Below are positions 1-8,346 of a stretch of DNA of 64,000 nt, piece after piece. Position 1 is the stretch's first letter. Every line of letters begins with the position of its first letter. The stretch is from assembly GCF_042646205.1 (NCBI RefSeq), contig NZ_JBHRTF010000002.1:186001-250000 (forward strand). Direction: 5' to 3'. A model generated the notes under the pieces. It was given only the letters and a program-made list of their open reading frames with translations. It did no database searches and had not been told where the DNA came from. Source of the DNA: Cellvibrio fontiphilus_A (GTDB lineage Bacteria; Pseudomonadota; Gammaproteobacteria; Pseudomonadales; Cellvibrionaceae). Made by a program: the position numbers and the translations under genes.

Positions 1-608
1 GTACTGCGAATATTTTTTAATCGCGCGCTGAAAATCGGGCCAGCGATAATCATGGTGGGGATGGCAACAATAATTCCATAAAATAATGTTGTGCCCATAT
101 CAGCACCAAATTGCGGAATGAGTGCAACTGGCGAGGGATGCGGCGGCAAGAAACCGTGGGTTACTGACAGCGCGGCGAGCAGCGGAATACCCAAATAAAC
201 CGCGGGCAATTTGGTTTGGTACATCACCGAAAAAACCAAGGGCACCAGCAACACAAAACCCACGTTATAAAACAGTGGCAAGCCCACAATAAAACCGGTC
301 AGCATGAGCGCCCAGGTAATATATTTTTTACCGCACCAGCGCATTAAGCTGCTGCTGATTTGCTGCGCCGCACCGGATTCTGCCACCAGCTTTCCAAACA
401 TGGCACCCACACACAAAATGACAGCCAGCGAGCCAAGAATACTGCCAATACCGGTTTCAATAACACCGGGGATTTTTTCCAGCGGAATACCCAGCATAAC
501 GGCGGCGGCAATGGATGAAACCAAAAACGCCAGAAAGGGGTTCAGTTTTACGCCGGTGATTAATATCACCAGAATCAGAATGGCAATCACAACAGCGGCT
601 ATGGCCAT
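1..608 (-). CDS. Gluconate:H+ symporter family (GntP) permease, 3'-truncated by window edge
   Basis: This minus-strand reading frame starts at an ATG (608) and runs off the left edge after about 202 codons without a stop. The translation begins MAIAAVVIAILILVILITG and is a run of hydrophobic helices. It carries the segments GAMFGKLVAESGAAQQIS and HGFLPPHPSPVALI, which I recognise from the GntP/gluconate permease family (usually about 450 residues). The family imports gluconate or related sugar acids with protons across the inner membrane. Only the N-terminal part is present, so the exact substrate cannot be told. An AAAGGAGACT Shine-Dalgarno-like sequence lies just upstream of the ATG. No neighbouring gluconate kinase gene is visible in the window. 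Confidence 0.85.
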   Translation of the reverse strand, partial: MAIAAVVIAILILVILITGVKLNPFLAFLVSSIAAAVMLGIPLEKIPGVIETGIGSILGSLAVILCVGAMFGKLVAESGAAQQISSSLMRWCGKKYITWALMLTGFIVGLPLFYNVGFVLLVPLVFSVMYQTKLPAVYLGIPLLAALSVTHGFLPPHPSPVALIPQFGADMGTTLFYGIIVAIPTMIIAGPIFSARLKNIRS

Positions 609-671
609 GAAGTCTCCTTTTTATTTATTGATTATTTTTAGATTAACTTGAGCTGCTAGAGCGAGTTGAAT

Positions 672-763
672 TTCAAGTTGCTGTTTGAGACACGCCGTAA
701 ATCCATCCCTGGAGGCTTGTCGTCGGCATCCATGCCTCCGACAGTCTCAAACAGCAACTTGAA
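672..763. repeat. Large inverted repeat between dbpA and the permease gene
   Basis: A 20-bp perfect inverted repeat (TTCAAGTTGCTGTTTGAGAC at 672-691 and its complement at 744-763) encloses a 52-bp centre. The centre itself contains a GGAGGC...GCCTCC hairpin. The centre, which reads CGCCGTAAATCCATCC, resembles dispersed intergenic repeats of marine and soil gammaproteobacteria. It lies downstream of dbpA and upstream of the permease, so on the minus strand it could act as a transcription terminator or mRNA-stabilising structure. Its copy number in the genome is unknown. Confidence 0.75.
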
Positions 764-814
764 CTTCACCTCTTGTCACTTCGATAAAAAGTTATACCAA
801 TAACTAAACGCCAG

Positions 815-2191
815 TTACAGTTTGCGCGCCCTGAACTTGCGCCCTTTTAGTTTCCCTTGGCTCAACTGTTCCAGGGCAACGCGGGCGATAGATTTATCCA
901 CCGCCACATAGGTCGCAAAATCAAACACATCAATCTTGCCAATTTTTTCAAAAGGTAAACCGGCATCCTTGGTTAAGGCGCCGATAATATCACCGGGGCG
1001 CAATTTATCTTTTTTACCGCCATCAATATTCAGCGTCACCATAGTCACTTCCGGCATGGATTTTTTATCCGCGACTGGCAATGACTCCAGTGTGATTGAC
1101 TGCTTCATGTAATCTTCAAGGCGATTAATTTTGTGCACTTCTTTTTGCACCACTAAATTTAACGCCAAGCCTGATTCACCCGCGCGCCCGGTGCGACCAA
1201 TGCGATGCACATGCACTTCACTGTCGCGCGCTAAATCGACATTGATCACTGCATCCAAACCTTTGACATCAATGCCGCGCGCCGCTACGTCGGTAGCAAT
1301 TAATACTGAACAACTTTTGTTGGCAAAACGCACCAACACTTGATCGCGCTCTTTTTGTTCCAAATCACCGTGTAATGCCAAGGCATTTACACCTTGCTTG
1401 CGCAAATATTCCAGTAATTCATCGCAGCTTAATTTGGTGTTGCAAAACGCAATCGAACTTGCGGGTTGAAAATGTGCAAGCAGCGCAAGCACAGCGGGGT
1501 AGATTTCTTCATCGCTGCGCAATTCATAAAAATGCTGTTCTATGTGGGTTTCGCTGTGGATGGATTCCACCGCAATCATCTGCGGATCACGCTGGCAGCG
1601 CGCGCTGATTTTTTGAATATTGTCGGGGTAAGTTGCGGAAAACAATAAGGTCTGGCGCTCGGTATTGCAGGCATCCAGTACAGTGTCTATATCCTCGGCA
1701 AACCCCATTTCCAACATGCGGTCAGCTTCATCCAACACCAGTTGGTTAATGGTATCCAGCTTCAAAGTGCCTTTGCGAATATGATCGACAATACGCCCCG
1801 GTGTGCCCACCACAATATGCGCACCGCGCTCCAGTGAACCGATTTGCGGGCCAATGGATACACCGCCGCACAGTGTTAACACTTTTACATTGTGCGTGAG
1901 GCGCGCGAGGCGACGAATTTCTTTAGCCACCTGATCCGCTAATTCGCGTGTAGGACAAAGCACCAAGGCCTGCACGCCAAAAAAACGCACGTTTAATTTT
2001 TCTAACAGGGCGATACCAAAAGCGGCCGTTTTACCGCTGCCGGTTTTGGCTTTGGCAATGACATCGCGCCCCGCCAATACCAGCGGCAGGCTTTGTGCCT
2101 GAATGGGTGTCATTTCGTGGTAACCCAGGGATTCCAGGTTGGCCAGCATGTCCGCACTGAGCGGTAAATTGGAAAATGCAGTTGAATTCAC
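815..2191 (-). CDS. dbpA: ATP-dependent RNA helicase DbpA
   Basis: This 458-aa DEAD-box helicase remodels 23S rRNA during assembly of the large ribosomal subunit. Helicase motifs appear in order: the Q motif region (MTPIQAQSLP), Walker A AKAKTGSGKT near residue 50, PTRELADQ, the DEAD box VLDEADRM, SAT (LLFSATYPD), and HRIGRTGRAG in the second RecA domain. The C-terminal 75 residues (RPGDIIGALTKDAGLPFEKIG...) match the DbpA-specific RNA-binding domain that recognises hairpin 92, which separates it from RhlE and SrmB paralogues. Length matches the family. The start is a GTG (2191) preceded by an AAAGAG-like ribosome site. It stands alone, with a large inverted repeat downstream. Confidence 0.95.
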   Translation of the reverse strand: MNSTAFSNLPLSADMLANLESLGYHEMTPIQAQSLPLVLAGRDVIAKAKTGSGKTAAFGIALLEKLNVRFFGVQALVLCPTRELADQVAKEIRRLARLTHNVKVLTLCGGVSIGPQIGSLERGAHIVVGTPGRIVDHIRKGTLKLDTINQLVLDEADRMLEMGFAEDIDTVLDACNTERQTLLFSATYPDNIQKISARCQRDPQMIAVESIHSETHIEQHFYELRSDEEIYPAVLALLAHFQPASSIAFCNTKLSCDELLEYLRKQGVNALALHGDLEQKERDQVLVRFANKSCSVLIATDVAARGIDVKGLDAVINVDLARDSEVHVHRIGRTGRAGESGLALNLVVQKEVHKINRLEDYMKQSITLESLPVADKKSMPEVTMVTLNIDGGKKDKLRPGDIIGALTKDAGLPFEKIGKIDVFDFATYVAVDKSIARVALEQLSQGKLKGRKFRARKL

Positions 2192-2375
2192 AAGCGACTC
2201 TTTGAGGTAGGAACCAACATGGCGCTATCACCGTGTTGGTCGTGTAACTAATAGATATGCGCCGCAGAATACCAGTAAAATCCACCCAAGTCGCCCATCC
2301 CCAGGAGCGGCACAAGAATCGATTTCGCTTCTTCCTTTATCAGTTTCTTCGCCCATCAATAGTTTCAGGTTATCT

Positions 2376-3230
2376 ATGCGTGCGCTTTATCGCTCAACTT
2401 TTTTGACGTTTTTACCCTATCTGGCGGCGGTTTCAGGGCTGTGGTTCAGCATTGTCATTAGCGCTATGGCAGCGACCGAAAATCCTGCAGCGACCACAGC
2501 TAAAAATTGGGAGTTAGGCCTGGGGCTGGGCGCCGTAGGCGGGCCGGATTATCGCGGCTCGGACGAATACCGCAGTTTTATTAGCCCCATCCCCTACTTT
2601 ATCTATCGCGGAAAATACATTCGCTCGGATCGCGAAGGTGTGCGCGGCAATTTTTTGCGCACCGATCAATATGAATTTACGCTCAGCGCCAGTGCATCTA
2701 TTACACCGGAAACCGAAAAAAACACCCTGCGCCAAGGCATGCCGGAATTGGGTTCCACCCTGGAGCTGGGACCTTCATTTAATTTCAATTTAACTGGCGA
2801 AGATTTTAGTCGAGGCTGGCATTTGCAATTGCCCTGGCGCGCCGTTTTTGCGATTGGTGCCGATGAATCGGGCTACTTGGGAACACTGGTACAACCACAG
2901 CTGGTGTATCGCACCAAATTTTCACACTGGACATTTAATTATCGCGCCGGCATTACTTTTGCCAGCAACGATTACCACGATTACTACTACCGCGTAGCCG
3001 CTGAATATGTCACGGCAGATCGCGCGGAGTTTAATGCGCGCGCAGGTTACAGCGGCTGGAATAATAATTTTTCTTTTAGCCGTCAATTGTCGCTGCAAGG
3101 TATTAATACTCGCCTCGCCTTGTTTGTTCGCTACGACAATATTGAGCATAGCGATATTACTGACAGCCCGCTGGTAGTGGAAAACCACAGCCTGCGCGGC
3201 GGCATTGCGTTTATTTGGGTAATTAAATAA
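2376..3230 (+). CDS. MipA/OmpV family outer-membrane protein
   Basis: This 284-aa protein has an N-terminal hydrophobic export signal (about residues 8-32, ending ISAMAA). The body is rich in alternating aromatic strands and ends in a hydrophobic strand, as expected for an outer-membrane beta barrel. The segments WELGLGLGAVGGPDYRGSDE, PYFIYRGKYIRSDREGVRG and the C-terminal LRGGIAFIWVIK are typical of the MipA/OmpV family. In Escherichia coli, MipA is a scaffold for murein hydrolase and synthase. Other members are porin-like, and the specific role here cannot be deduced. It is transcribed alone, divergent from dbpA and convergent with the next gene; I see no clear terminator in the 40-bp gap. 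Confidence 0.85.
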   Translation: MRALYRSTFLTFLPYLAAVSGLWFSIVISAMAATENPAATTAKNWELGLGLGAVGGPDYRGSDEYRSFISPIPYFIYRGKYIRSDREGVRGNFLRTDQYEFTLSASASITPETEKNTLRQGMPELGSTLELGPSFNFNLTGEDFSRGWHLQLPWRAVFAIGADESGYLGTLVQPQLVYRTKFSHWTFNYRAGITFASNDYHDYYYRVAAEYVTADRAEFNARAGYSGWNNNFSFSRQLSLQGINTRLALFVRYDNIEHSDITDSPLVVENHSLRGGIAFIWVIK

Positions 3231-3270
3231 AGCGGAAATAATTGCTGCAACTAACAAACGCAACACAGCA

Positions 3271-3894
3271 TTACAAACGCCTCAAAATACCCAGCGTTTT
3301 GACTAAAGGCATAGCCTCAAACAAACCTGACGCCTGCGCAAGTTGCCAAATCTCAAATGGCGGGCGGCCACCATCAGCAGGGTTGGGGAAAACATCGTGA
3401 ATCGCGAGCAGGCCGCCGCGCACCACATGGGGTGCCCAGCAGCGATAATCGGTGAGCGCGGCCTCCATACTGTGGCCGCCATCAATAAACACCATTCCCA
3501 GCGGCGTATTCCAATAGCGCGCGGCTAATGCCGAGGGCGCCACAATCGGCACCACCGTATTTTCCAGTTGTGCGCGTGCAAGGGTGGTGCGAAATTCGCG
3601 AAAACTATCCATGCGCCCCTGCTGCGCATCAAACAGTTGCGGGTCGTGATATTCCTCGCCCAATTGATGCTCTTCCGAACCGCGATGGTGATCTACCGCA
3701 AACAACAGCGTATTTTTTTGCTCGCAGGCACGCCCTAAATACACGGTGGATTTTCCGCAATAACTGCCAATCTCCAAACAGGGGCCAAGTGCTGCGCTGG
3801 TGAGCGCAGCGTCAAATAACGCAGCGCCTTCTTGCGCATCCAAAAAACCTTTCACGGTTTCTATATCAACACCCAAACTTTGCATTGGCAGCAT
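3271..3894 (-). CDS. Class I SAM-dependent methyltransferase (Methyltransf_24-like)
   Basis: This is a 207-aa putative methyltransferase. The Rossmann-type SAM site is visible as CLEIGSYCGKSTVYLG (motif I), followed by the acidic strand end LLFAVDHHRGSEEH and the later motif GMVFIDGGHSMEAALTDY. This arrangement is characteristic of the Methyltransf_24/cephalosporin-hydroxylase-like group. The longest frame begins with a GTG at 3906. The ATG at 3894 is chosen because a GGGTGAG ribosome site lies 7 bases upstream of it. The substrate is unknown. It diverges from the acyltransferase gene with about 100 bp between them. Surface-polysaccharide modification is possible given that neighbour but is only inferred. 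Confidence 0.8.
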   Translation of the reverse strand: MLPMQSLGVDIETVKGFLDAQEGAALFDAALTSAALGPCLEIGSYCGKSTVYLGRACEQKNTLLFAVDHHRGSEEHQLGEEYHDPQLFDAQQGRMDSFREFRTTLARAQLENTVVPIVAPSALAARYWNTPLGMVFIDGGHSMEAALTDYRCWAPHVVRGGLLAIHDVFPNPADGGRPPFEIWQLAQASGLFEAMPLVKTLGILRRL

Positions 3895-3997
3895 AATGTT
3901 TCTCACCCATAATCAAGGCCGGCATTCTAACAGAGCTAATTCATAAACTATTGCCGATTTTACAACCTTGGCAACCGACTTTACTGCGATAAAATTT

Positions 3998-4720
3998 ATG
4001 CGCCGCAGCACAACACCCTATTGGATCAAAACCATTTATAAACGCATCAATCATTGGTACGTGCGCCGTTTTATTGCACCGCAATTTGATAGTTTAGGCA
4101 GCATTCCCGAAGTCGCTCATCCGCGCAGCCTGGTTATTTTTGGTCGCAATATTCACTTGGGAAAATTTGCACAAATTATTTGCGCAAGCGACAACTGCAT
4201 TCGTTTTACCACCTGGCCAAGCAAACAGGCCAATGCGGAAATTCGCATTGGTGATTATTGTTTGATTTCTCCCGGTGTGCGTATTTCCGCCGCGCAATCC
4301 ATCCACATTGGCGACAACTGTATGCTCGCTGCAAAAGTCACCATTAGCGATAGCGATTGGCACGGTATTTATAACCGCATTCGCCCGTTTCGCTGCACCA
4401 AACCGGTAGTGATTGAAAATAATGTCTGGCTGGGCGAAAGCGTTATTGTCACTAAAGGTGTGCGCATTGGCGAAAACTCAGTGGTTGGCACTGGCGCCGT
4501 GGTCACTAAAGATATTCCCGCTAATTGTATCGCCGCCGGCAATCCGGCGCGGGTCATTAAAACCATTAACCCCAATCGTCGCATGTTAAAGCGCGAATTG
4601 TTATTTAAAGATCCCGAACATTATTTTTATAATCAGGATCAGCTAGATAAATTAATGTTGGGTAACAACGGTTGGCGGGATTGGTTGCGCAGCGTGATCA
4701 AACCCAATCGGTTTGACTAA
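3998..4720 (+). CDS. Hexapeptide-repeat acyltransferase (WbbJ/maltose O-acetyltransferase-like)
   Basis: This 240-aa protein has a left-handed beta-helix built of hexapeptide repeats, seen from about residue 85 to 190 (IRIGDYCLISPGVRISA, IHIGDNCMLAAKVTISD, VIENNVWLGESVIVTKG, VRIGENSVVGTGAVVTKD). The family-typical IPANCIAAGNPARVIK follows. Such enzymes transfer acetyl or other acyl groups from CoA to sugars, often on surface polysaccharides. The HGIYNR segment after SDSDW supplies a His in the region where catalytic His normally lies. A TTG start at 3968 would add 10 residues. I prefer the ATG at 3998, although neither has a convincing ribosome site. The adjacent divergent methyltransferase could act on the same type of substrate. 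Confidence 0.85.
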   Translation: MRRSTTPYWIKTIYKRINHWYVRRFIAPQFDSLGSIPEVAHPRSLVIFGRNIHLGKFAQIICASDNCIRFTTWPSKQANAEIRIGDYCLISPGVRISAAQSIHIGDNCMLAAKVTISDSDWHGIYNRIRPFRCTKPVVIENNVWLGESVIVTKGVRIGENSVVGTGAVVTKDIPANCIAAGNPARVIKTINPNRRMLKRELLFKDPEHYFYNQDQLDKLMLGNNGWRDWLRSVIKPNRFD

Positions 4721-4782
4721 CATCCGGGGCTTAATATTTTTCTCGCACTCATCTTATTATTGATCTACTTCAAAAACGAAAA

Positions 4783-4800
4783 AGGCCGCATCAGCGGCCT
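4783..4800 (-). terminator. Rho-independent terminator of the 4820-5662 gene
   Basis: A 7-bp GC-rich stem (AGGCCGC/GCGGCCT, loop ATCA) lies 20 bases beyond the stop codon of the minus-strand gene. On that strand it is followed by a T-rich run (TTTTCGTTTTTG). Confidence 0.8.
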
Positions 4801-4819
4801 CATTCAAACACTCGATAGA

Positions 4820-5662
4820 TCAGTGAAAACGACAATCTTTTAATACCAGTTTACTCGGGCTGCCCTGCCAATAGTGATCAACTGTACCGGTTAATTTTGC
4901 AAACTCACCCTCTTGTAATTTTGCTGCCCGGGCGCGATCTTCAGGCGCCATGCGACACACAATCGGCGGCCAGAACATAGACTCTTTGGTGTCCAGTGTT
5001 TCAAAGATACTGTTGCGATCAATAGTCACCTTGTACCACAACTCGATAGTGCCATCATTTTCCAGCGGTGTGCCGACAGTGCCATCCAGCAGATAGCGTT
5101 TGCCTTTGTAGTGCGCGGTAATCATTTCGGCCGTTTTGCGTTTAGCCATGCGATAAATATCTTTCGCCAACCAACGGGGCTGAATTTCTACCAGCGGCTC
5201 AGGGACAATCGCCGCACGCGCAGCGGCGGCAATTTTTTCGCCTTCCACACCGGTTTTGATACGCGCAATCATGCCGCACATACCCTTGCGAATATCCTCA
5301 GGTTTAGCCACTGTGCGCCGGTTCAAGCGAGTGTTAATACTTACGTCTGCCGAGGTGCCTTTGTTTGCCGCAGTCAAATAAATCAGGAAAGGATGACGGC
5401 CATTTTTTTGCTCAATCGTCAGCGTTCCCTGCGCCGCGTCAAGTTCCTCACCTAACACGTTAAAACCATCGGCAAGTGCAATAGCGCGCAACTGCCCCAA
5501 TGCGCTGGATGCATTCAAGTTAGCGATATTAATGTTGGTAGAAAATTCCGCGCCGTTGCGCGGGTCGCCCTCTGCGCGAAAATTATTTTCGCAGGTATTT
5601 GCAGTTACCCAAGAGGATGCGACCAAACAGAATACTGTCGTTATTGTGCGTATAGTGTTCAT
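4820..5662 (-). CDS. Exported protein with possible C-terminal OB-fold (tRNA_anti-like) domain
   Basis: This 280-aa protein of unknown function has a classic Sec signal peptide (MNTIRTITTVFCLVASSWVTANT, cleavage near residue 21), so it is likely periplasmic. Residues about 175-280 (MITAHYKGKRYLLDGTVG ... IVCRMAPEDRARAAKLQEGEFAKLTGTVDHYW) resemble the OB-fold tRNA_anti-like domain often found in small exported proteins. That assignment is by eye only. Cysteines occur at the mature N terminus, the middle and the C terminus, so disulfides are possible. An AAGGAAA ribosome site precedes the ATG. It is a single-gene unit with its own terminator. Confidence 0.6.
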   Translation of the reverse strand: MNTIRTITTVFCLVASSWVTANTCENNFRAEGDPRNGAEFSTNINIANLNASSALGQLRAIALADGFNVLGEELDAAQGTLTIEQKNGRHPFLIYLTAANKGTSADVSINTRLNRRTVAKPEDIRKGMCGMIARIKTGVEGEKIAAAARAAIVPEPLVEIQPRWLAKDIYRMAKRKTAEMITAHYKGKRYLLDGTVGTPLENDGTIELWYKVTIDRNSIFETLDTKESMFWPPIVCRMAPEDRARAAKLQEGEFAKLTGTVDHYWQGSPSKLVLKDCRFH

Positions 5663-5777
5663 GGGGATTTCCTTAATCTACTCATTTTTTGGCGAACCTA
5701 ATAACCTAATACCGGAGTTTTACTTTAAATTGAGCAATCCTGGCGAGTTGTTAAAAAATGTATTTATTGCCGCAAAA

Positions 5778-6332
5778 CTATTGAACCGCCAAACGCAGCA
5801 ATGCGGCCACCGAAATGGCATCGGTAATTTCACCGCGCAATACCATGTTAATCGCCTCCTGTAACGGCAACTTTTTCACCTCAATATCTTCTGTTGCTTC
5901 CAGCTGCTGGGTTCCTGCAAATAATTCACGCGCGACAAACACCACACAAAATTCATCTGTCACTGAATTGGATAAATGCATGGTCATTAGCTGCTGCCAA
6001 GTGCGCGCTTGCATACCCACTTCTTCTTCCAATTCGCGCTTTGCTGCTTCCAGTGGGCTTTCACCCTGCGGGCACCCGCCCTCGGGAATCTCCCAGGTGT
6101 ATTGATCAAGGCTGTAGCGACTTTGTTTGACCAGCCAGGTATTGCCCTGATCATCAATAGGCACAACACCAATTGCCGTATTTTTAAAATGCACCACACC
6201 GTAAATACCATCGGTGCCTTTGGGAGTTATCACTTCATTATGGGTGACGCTGATCCAAGGGTTTTCATAAACAACCGCAGAAGTTTTGGTTTTCCAGCCA
6301 CCGGTTTTCTGGTTGATATATTTTTCACTCAT
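5778..6332 (-). CDS. NUDIX hydrolase (ADP-sugar pyrophosphatase-like)
   Basis: This is a 184-aa NUDIX enzyme. The Nudix box GGCPQGESPLEAAKRELEEE followed by VGM fits G-x5-E-x7-REUxEExGU exactly, so the metal-binding catalytic helix is intact. The N-terminal part (VYENPWISVTHNEVITPKG) resembles the ADP-ribose/ADP-sugar pyrophosphatase group, which cleaves nucleoside diphosphate sugars to nucleoside monophosphate and sugar phosphate. The longer frame begins at a TTG (6353); the ATG at 6332 (MSEKYINQ) is preferred. Its precise substrate cannot be read from the sequence. It follows the DUF3301 gene by 43 bp on the same strand and could be co-transcribed with it. Confidence 0.85.
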   Translation of the reverse strand: MSEKYINQKTGGWKTKTSAVVYENPWISVTHNEVITPKGTDGIYGVVHFKNTAIGVVPIDDQGNTWLVKQSRYSLDQYTWEIPEGGCPQGESPLEAAKRELEEEVGMQARTWQQLMTMHLSNSVTDEFCVVFVARELFAGTQQLEATEDIEVKKLPLQEAINMVLRGEITDAISVAALLRLAVQ

Positions 6333-6375
6333 GACCTTGATCCGAATTAACAATAAAATATTTTTTACACATCAA

Positions 6376-6693
6376 TTAGTGCAGGCGGTGTGGGTCCAGC
6401 TCGACCTGAGTTATATGCTTGCCGAGCATCACCACCCGCCCAAAATAACGATCTCCACCAGTGACGGTGAATTCAAAATAAAATGCGCGCCACAGCGACA
6501 ATACGCCTTGTGCATTGCGCTTAAACCAAATGCGACGCAAGTAGATTGTTTCATCCAACAATTGCACCTGCATTTCTTCGCAGCGTTTTTGTGCCGCGGC
6601 AAAGGCGCGCTCTTTTACCAGCAAAGCACCACGCCAGTAATAAACAGTCAGAATAATTAAGGTCAGCCAGAGAATGGATTGTAAATCGAACAT
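6376..6693 (-). CDS. DUF3301 family small membrane-anchored protein
   Basis: This is a 105-aa protein of unknown function. Residues 7-22 (ILWLTLIILTVYYWRG) form a single N-terminal transmembrane helix. The rest is a basic cytoplasmic or periplasmic domain with the family pattern VQLLDETIYLRRIWFKRN and FYFEFTVTGGDRYFGRVVMLG, as in DUF3301 proteins of gammaproteobacteria. It lies just upstream of the NUDIX gene. Confidence 0.75.
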   Translation of the reverse strand: MFDLQSILWLTLIILTVYYWRGALLVKERAFAAAQKRCEEMQVQLLDETIYLRRIWFKRNAQGVLSLWRAFYFEFTVTGGDRYFGRVVMLGKHITQVELDPHRLH

Positions 6694-6841
6694 GAAAAAA
6701 GCCGGCGCACATAACAGCTAGTCTGTATGTCTGCGAAAAGAGGAAGGAACTTTGGCGCAATAAACTGTAGCCAAGCCACTGGGCTAAAACTAACGACCGT
6801 CAAAAAAACAATCTCGCCAAAAACAATCTCGCTAAAAAAAC

Positions 6842-6871
6842 AAAGGGTGATTGATCACTCAATCACCCTTT
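6842..6871. terminator. Strong terminator after the cold-shock gene
   Basis: A 13-bp perfect stem (AAAGGGTGATTGA with its complement) has a 4-base loop TCAC. T-rich tracts follow on both strands, so it can end the minus-strand cold-shock transcript and also block read-through from the plus strand. Confidence 0.9.
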
Positions 6872-6889
6872 TTGAAAAACCAACTCATC

Positions 6890-7099
6890 TTAAAGAGGAG
6901 TTACGTTTTCAGCTTGTGGACCTTTTTGACCTTGGGTCACTTCAAAAGTCACTTTTTGACCTTCTTTCAAAGTCTTACGGCCTGAACCGTTGATTGCACG
7001 GAAGTGTACAAACACATCTGCACCACCTTCACGCTCAATAAAACCGTAACCTTTGTCATCGTTGAACCACTTAACAACACCAGAGACTAGATCTGACAT
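6890..7099 (-). CDS. Cold-shock domain protein (Csp family)
   Basis: This is a 69-aa single cold-shock-domain protein binding single-stranded RNA or DNA. RNP1 (KGYGFIE) and RNP2 (VFVHFRAI) motifs are intact, and the end (QGQKGPQAENVTPL) is typical of CspA/CspD-like proteins. An upstream in-frame start at 7117 would add MQDEET. I chose the ATG at 7099, which gives the canonical N terminus MSDLVSGVVKWFND. A long, gene-free leader of about 280 bases precedes it. Cold-induced csp genes commonly have thermo-responsive leaders, but no specific structure was verified here. Confidence 0.95.
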   Translation of the reverse strand: MSDLVSGVVKWFNDDKGYGFIEREGGADVFVHFRAINGSGRKTLKEGQKVTFEVTQGQKGPQAENVTPL

Positions 7100-7380
7100 A
7101 GTTTCCTCATCTTGCATCTAAAACGTCAGCGCAGCTGACCGAACAAAAAAACCGACTTTACTAAAAGCCAGAGTGAAATAGCTTGAAATAAAGCTATTGC
7201 TCAGGTCGTGGTACGTCCAAGTGTCTTGAGCAAGTGTTGTCTTACAAAAGCCTAGTCTTGGTGCGGATCTCAATCTGTAGCAAACCAAAATTAAAGCACT
7301 TGGATATTGGGAGTCAAGCGCTTATCGGCGAAATTAGCGATTATCGCCACTTTTTGTAATGGTGTGTAACGAGCACCCAT

Positions 7381-7755
7381 TTATTCGGGCATATTGCGGT
7401 TTATCTCGTCATTTTTGCCATTATTTTGTGCAGATTTACTTGCTGCTTTACCCAGGGTTTCGTGCAAAAACAGTGCAACCGGAATCAAAACGAACCCCAG
7501 GATCATGACCTGACGTTTTATCGCTTGAAACTCATAACCCTGCTTGGATAATTGGTAACACGCCAGTGCCCAAGCCGCTGCCGCAAAATAACCCCAGCGT
7601 TTGTGCTGATATACCCCCCAGGCAATCAGGGCAGTAACCACCGCTAAAAATAATCCATAAACATTGGCGAATGAAATAAAACCGCAAACTGCAGCGATTA
7701 ATATCAGCAGCAGAATTACATTTAATAGCTTTGCGACAATTAGTATTTTTGACAT
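7381..7755 (-). CDS. Small integral membrane protein, unknown function
   Basis: This 124-aa protein has about four predicted membrane helices (approximate residues 5-25, 29-45, 53-68 and 80-100). A short charged tail follows (KSAQNNGKNDEINRNMPE). No family is recognised with confidence. The longest frame begins with GTG at 7767. The ATG at 7755 (MSKILIVAKLL) is preferred, with a GAGTGA-like ribosome site. It lies 36 bp downstream of the MgtC-like gene and is probably its operon partner. Confidence 0.6.
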   Translation of the reverse strand: MSKILIVAKLLNVILLLILIAAVCGFISFANVYGLFLAVVTALIAWGVYQHKRWGYFAAAAWALACYQLSKQGYEFQAIKRQVMILGFVLIPVALFLHETLGKAASKSAQNNGKNDEINRNMPE

Positions 7756-7791
7756 AAACAAATTCACTCTAGTGTTACTTTTTTACACCGC

Positions 7792-8313
7792 TCAATCCGA
7801 ACTGTGTTTATCTTTGCCGCGCCAGGTTTGATATTTTTTGTGTACGCCACGCGTAAATGACTGGGAGTAATCCTCCAGTAAATCCACGCCCACCAATACC
7901 GCAATCACAACCAGCGATAATTTAATCGCCACCAGATTAAAACCTATCGCAATTACAACCCCGATAGATGCCAGCGCCCAGATTGTTGCGGCGGAGGTGA
8001 CGCCCAATACAAAACCATCCCGCGCCAGCATGACACCGGCACCCAAAAAACCGATCCCGGTAATAACTTGCCCAATGATGCGCGATGGATCGGTAACCAC
8101 TTTTTCCGGTCCGGAAAAATGCGAGGCGGCAAACAGCGAGGCGGCGATAAACAAATAGGTACCCAAAGTAATTAACGACGAGGTGCGAATACCCACCGGC
8201 TTACCGCGCAGCTGCCGCTCTATACCGATGATGGTGCCGCACAAAATAGCGGTGCCAATAGAGGCCCACTCAAATGGTTGCACACTAAATATGGTGTTCC
8301 AATCCAAGCTCAT
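7792..8313 (-). CDS. MgtC/SapB family membrane protein
   Basis: This 173-aa membrane protein of the MgtC/SapB family has several hydrophobic helices. The family signature is clear: GTIIGIERQLRGKPVGIRTSSLITLGTYLF near the N terminus and GQVITGIGFLGAGVMLARDGFVLGVTSAATIWA. MgtC proteins affect growth in low magnesium and, in pathogens, modulate the F-type ATPase. The role of this environmental homologue is unknown. It follows the ubiH-ubiI frame by 33 bp on the same strand and may be co-transcribed with it. Confidence 0.88.
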   Translation of the reverse strand: MSLDWNTIFSVQPFEWASIGTAILCGTIIGIERQLRGKPVGIRTSSLITLGTYLFIAASLFAASHFSGPEKVVTDPSRIIGQVITGIGFLGAGVMLARDGFVLGVTSAATIWALASIGVVIAIGFNLVAIKLSLVVIAVLVGVDLLEDYSQSFTRGVHKKYQTWRGKDKHSSD

Positions 8314-8346
8314 AACCAGTATCCACCCAATATCCGCACGGCGCCG

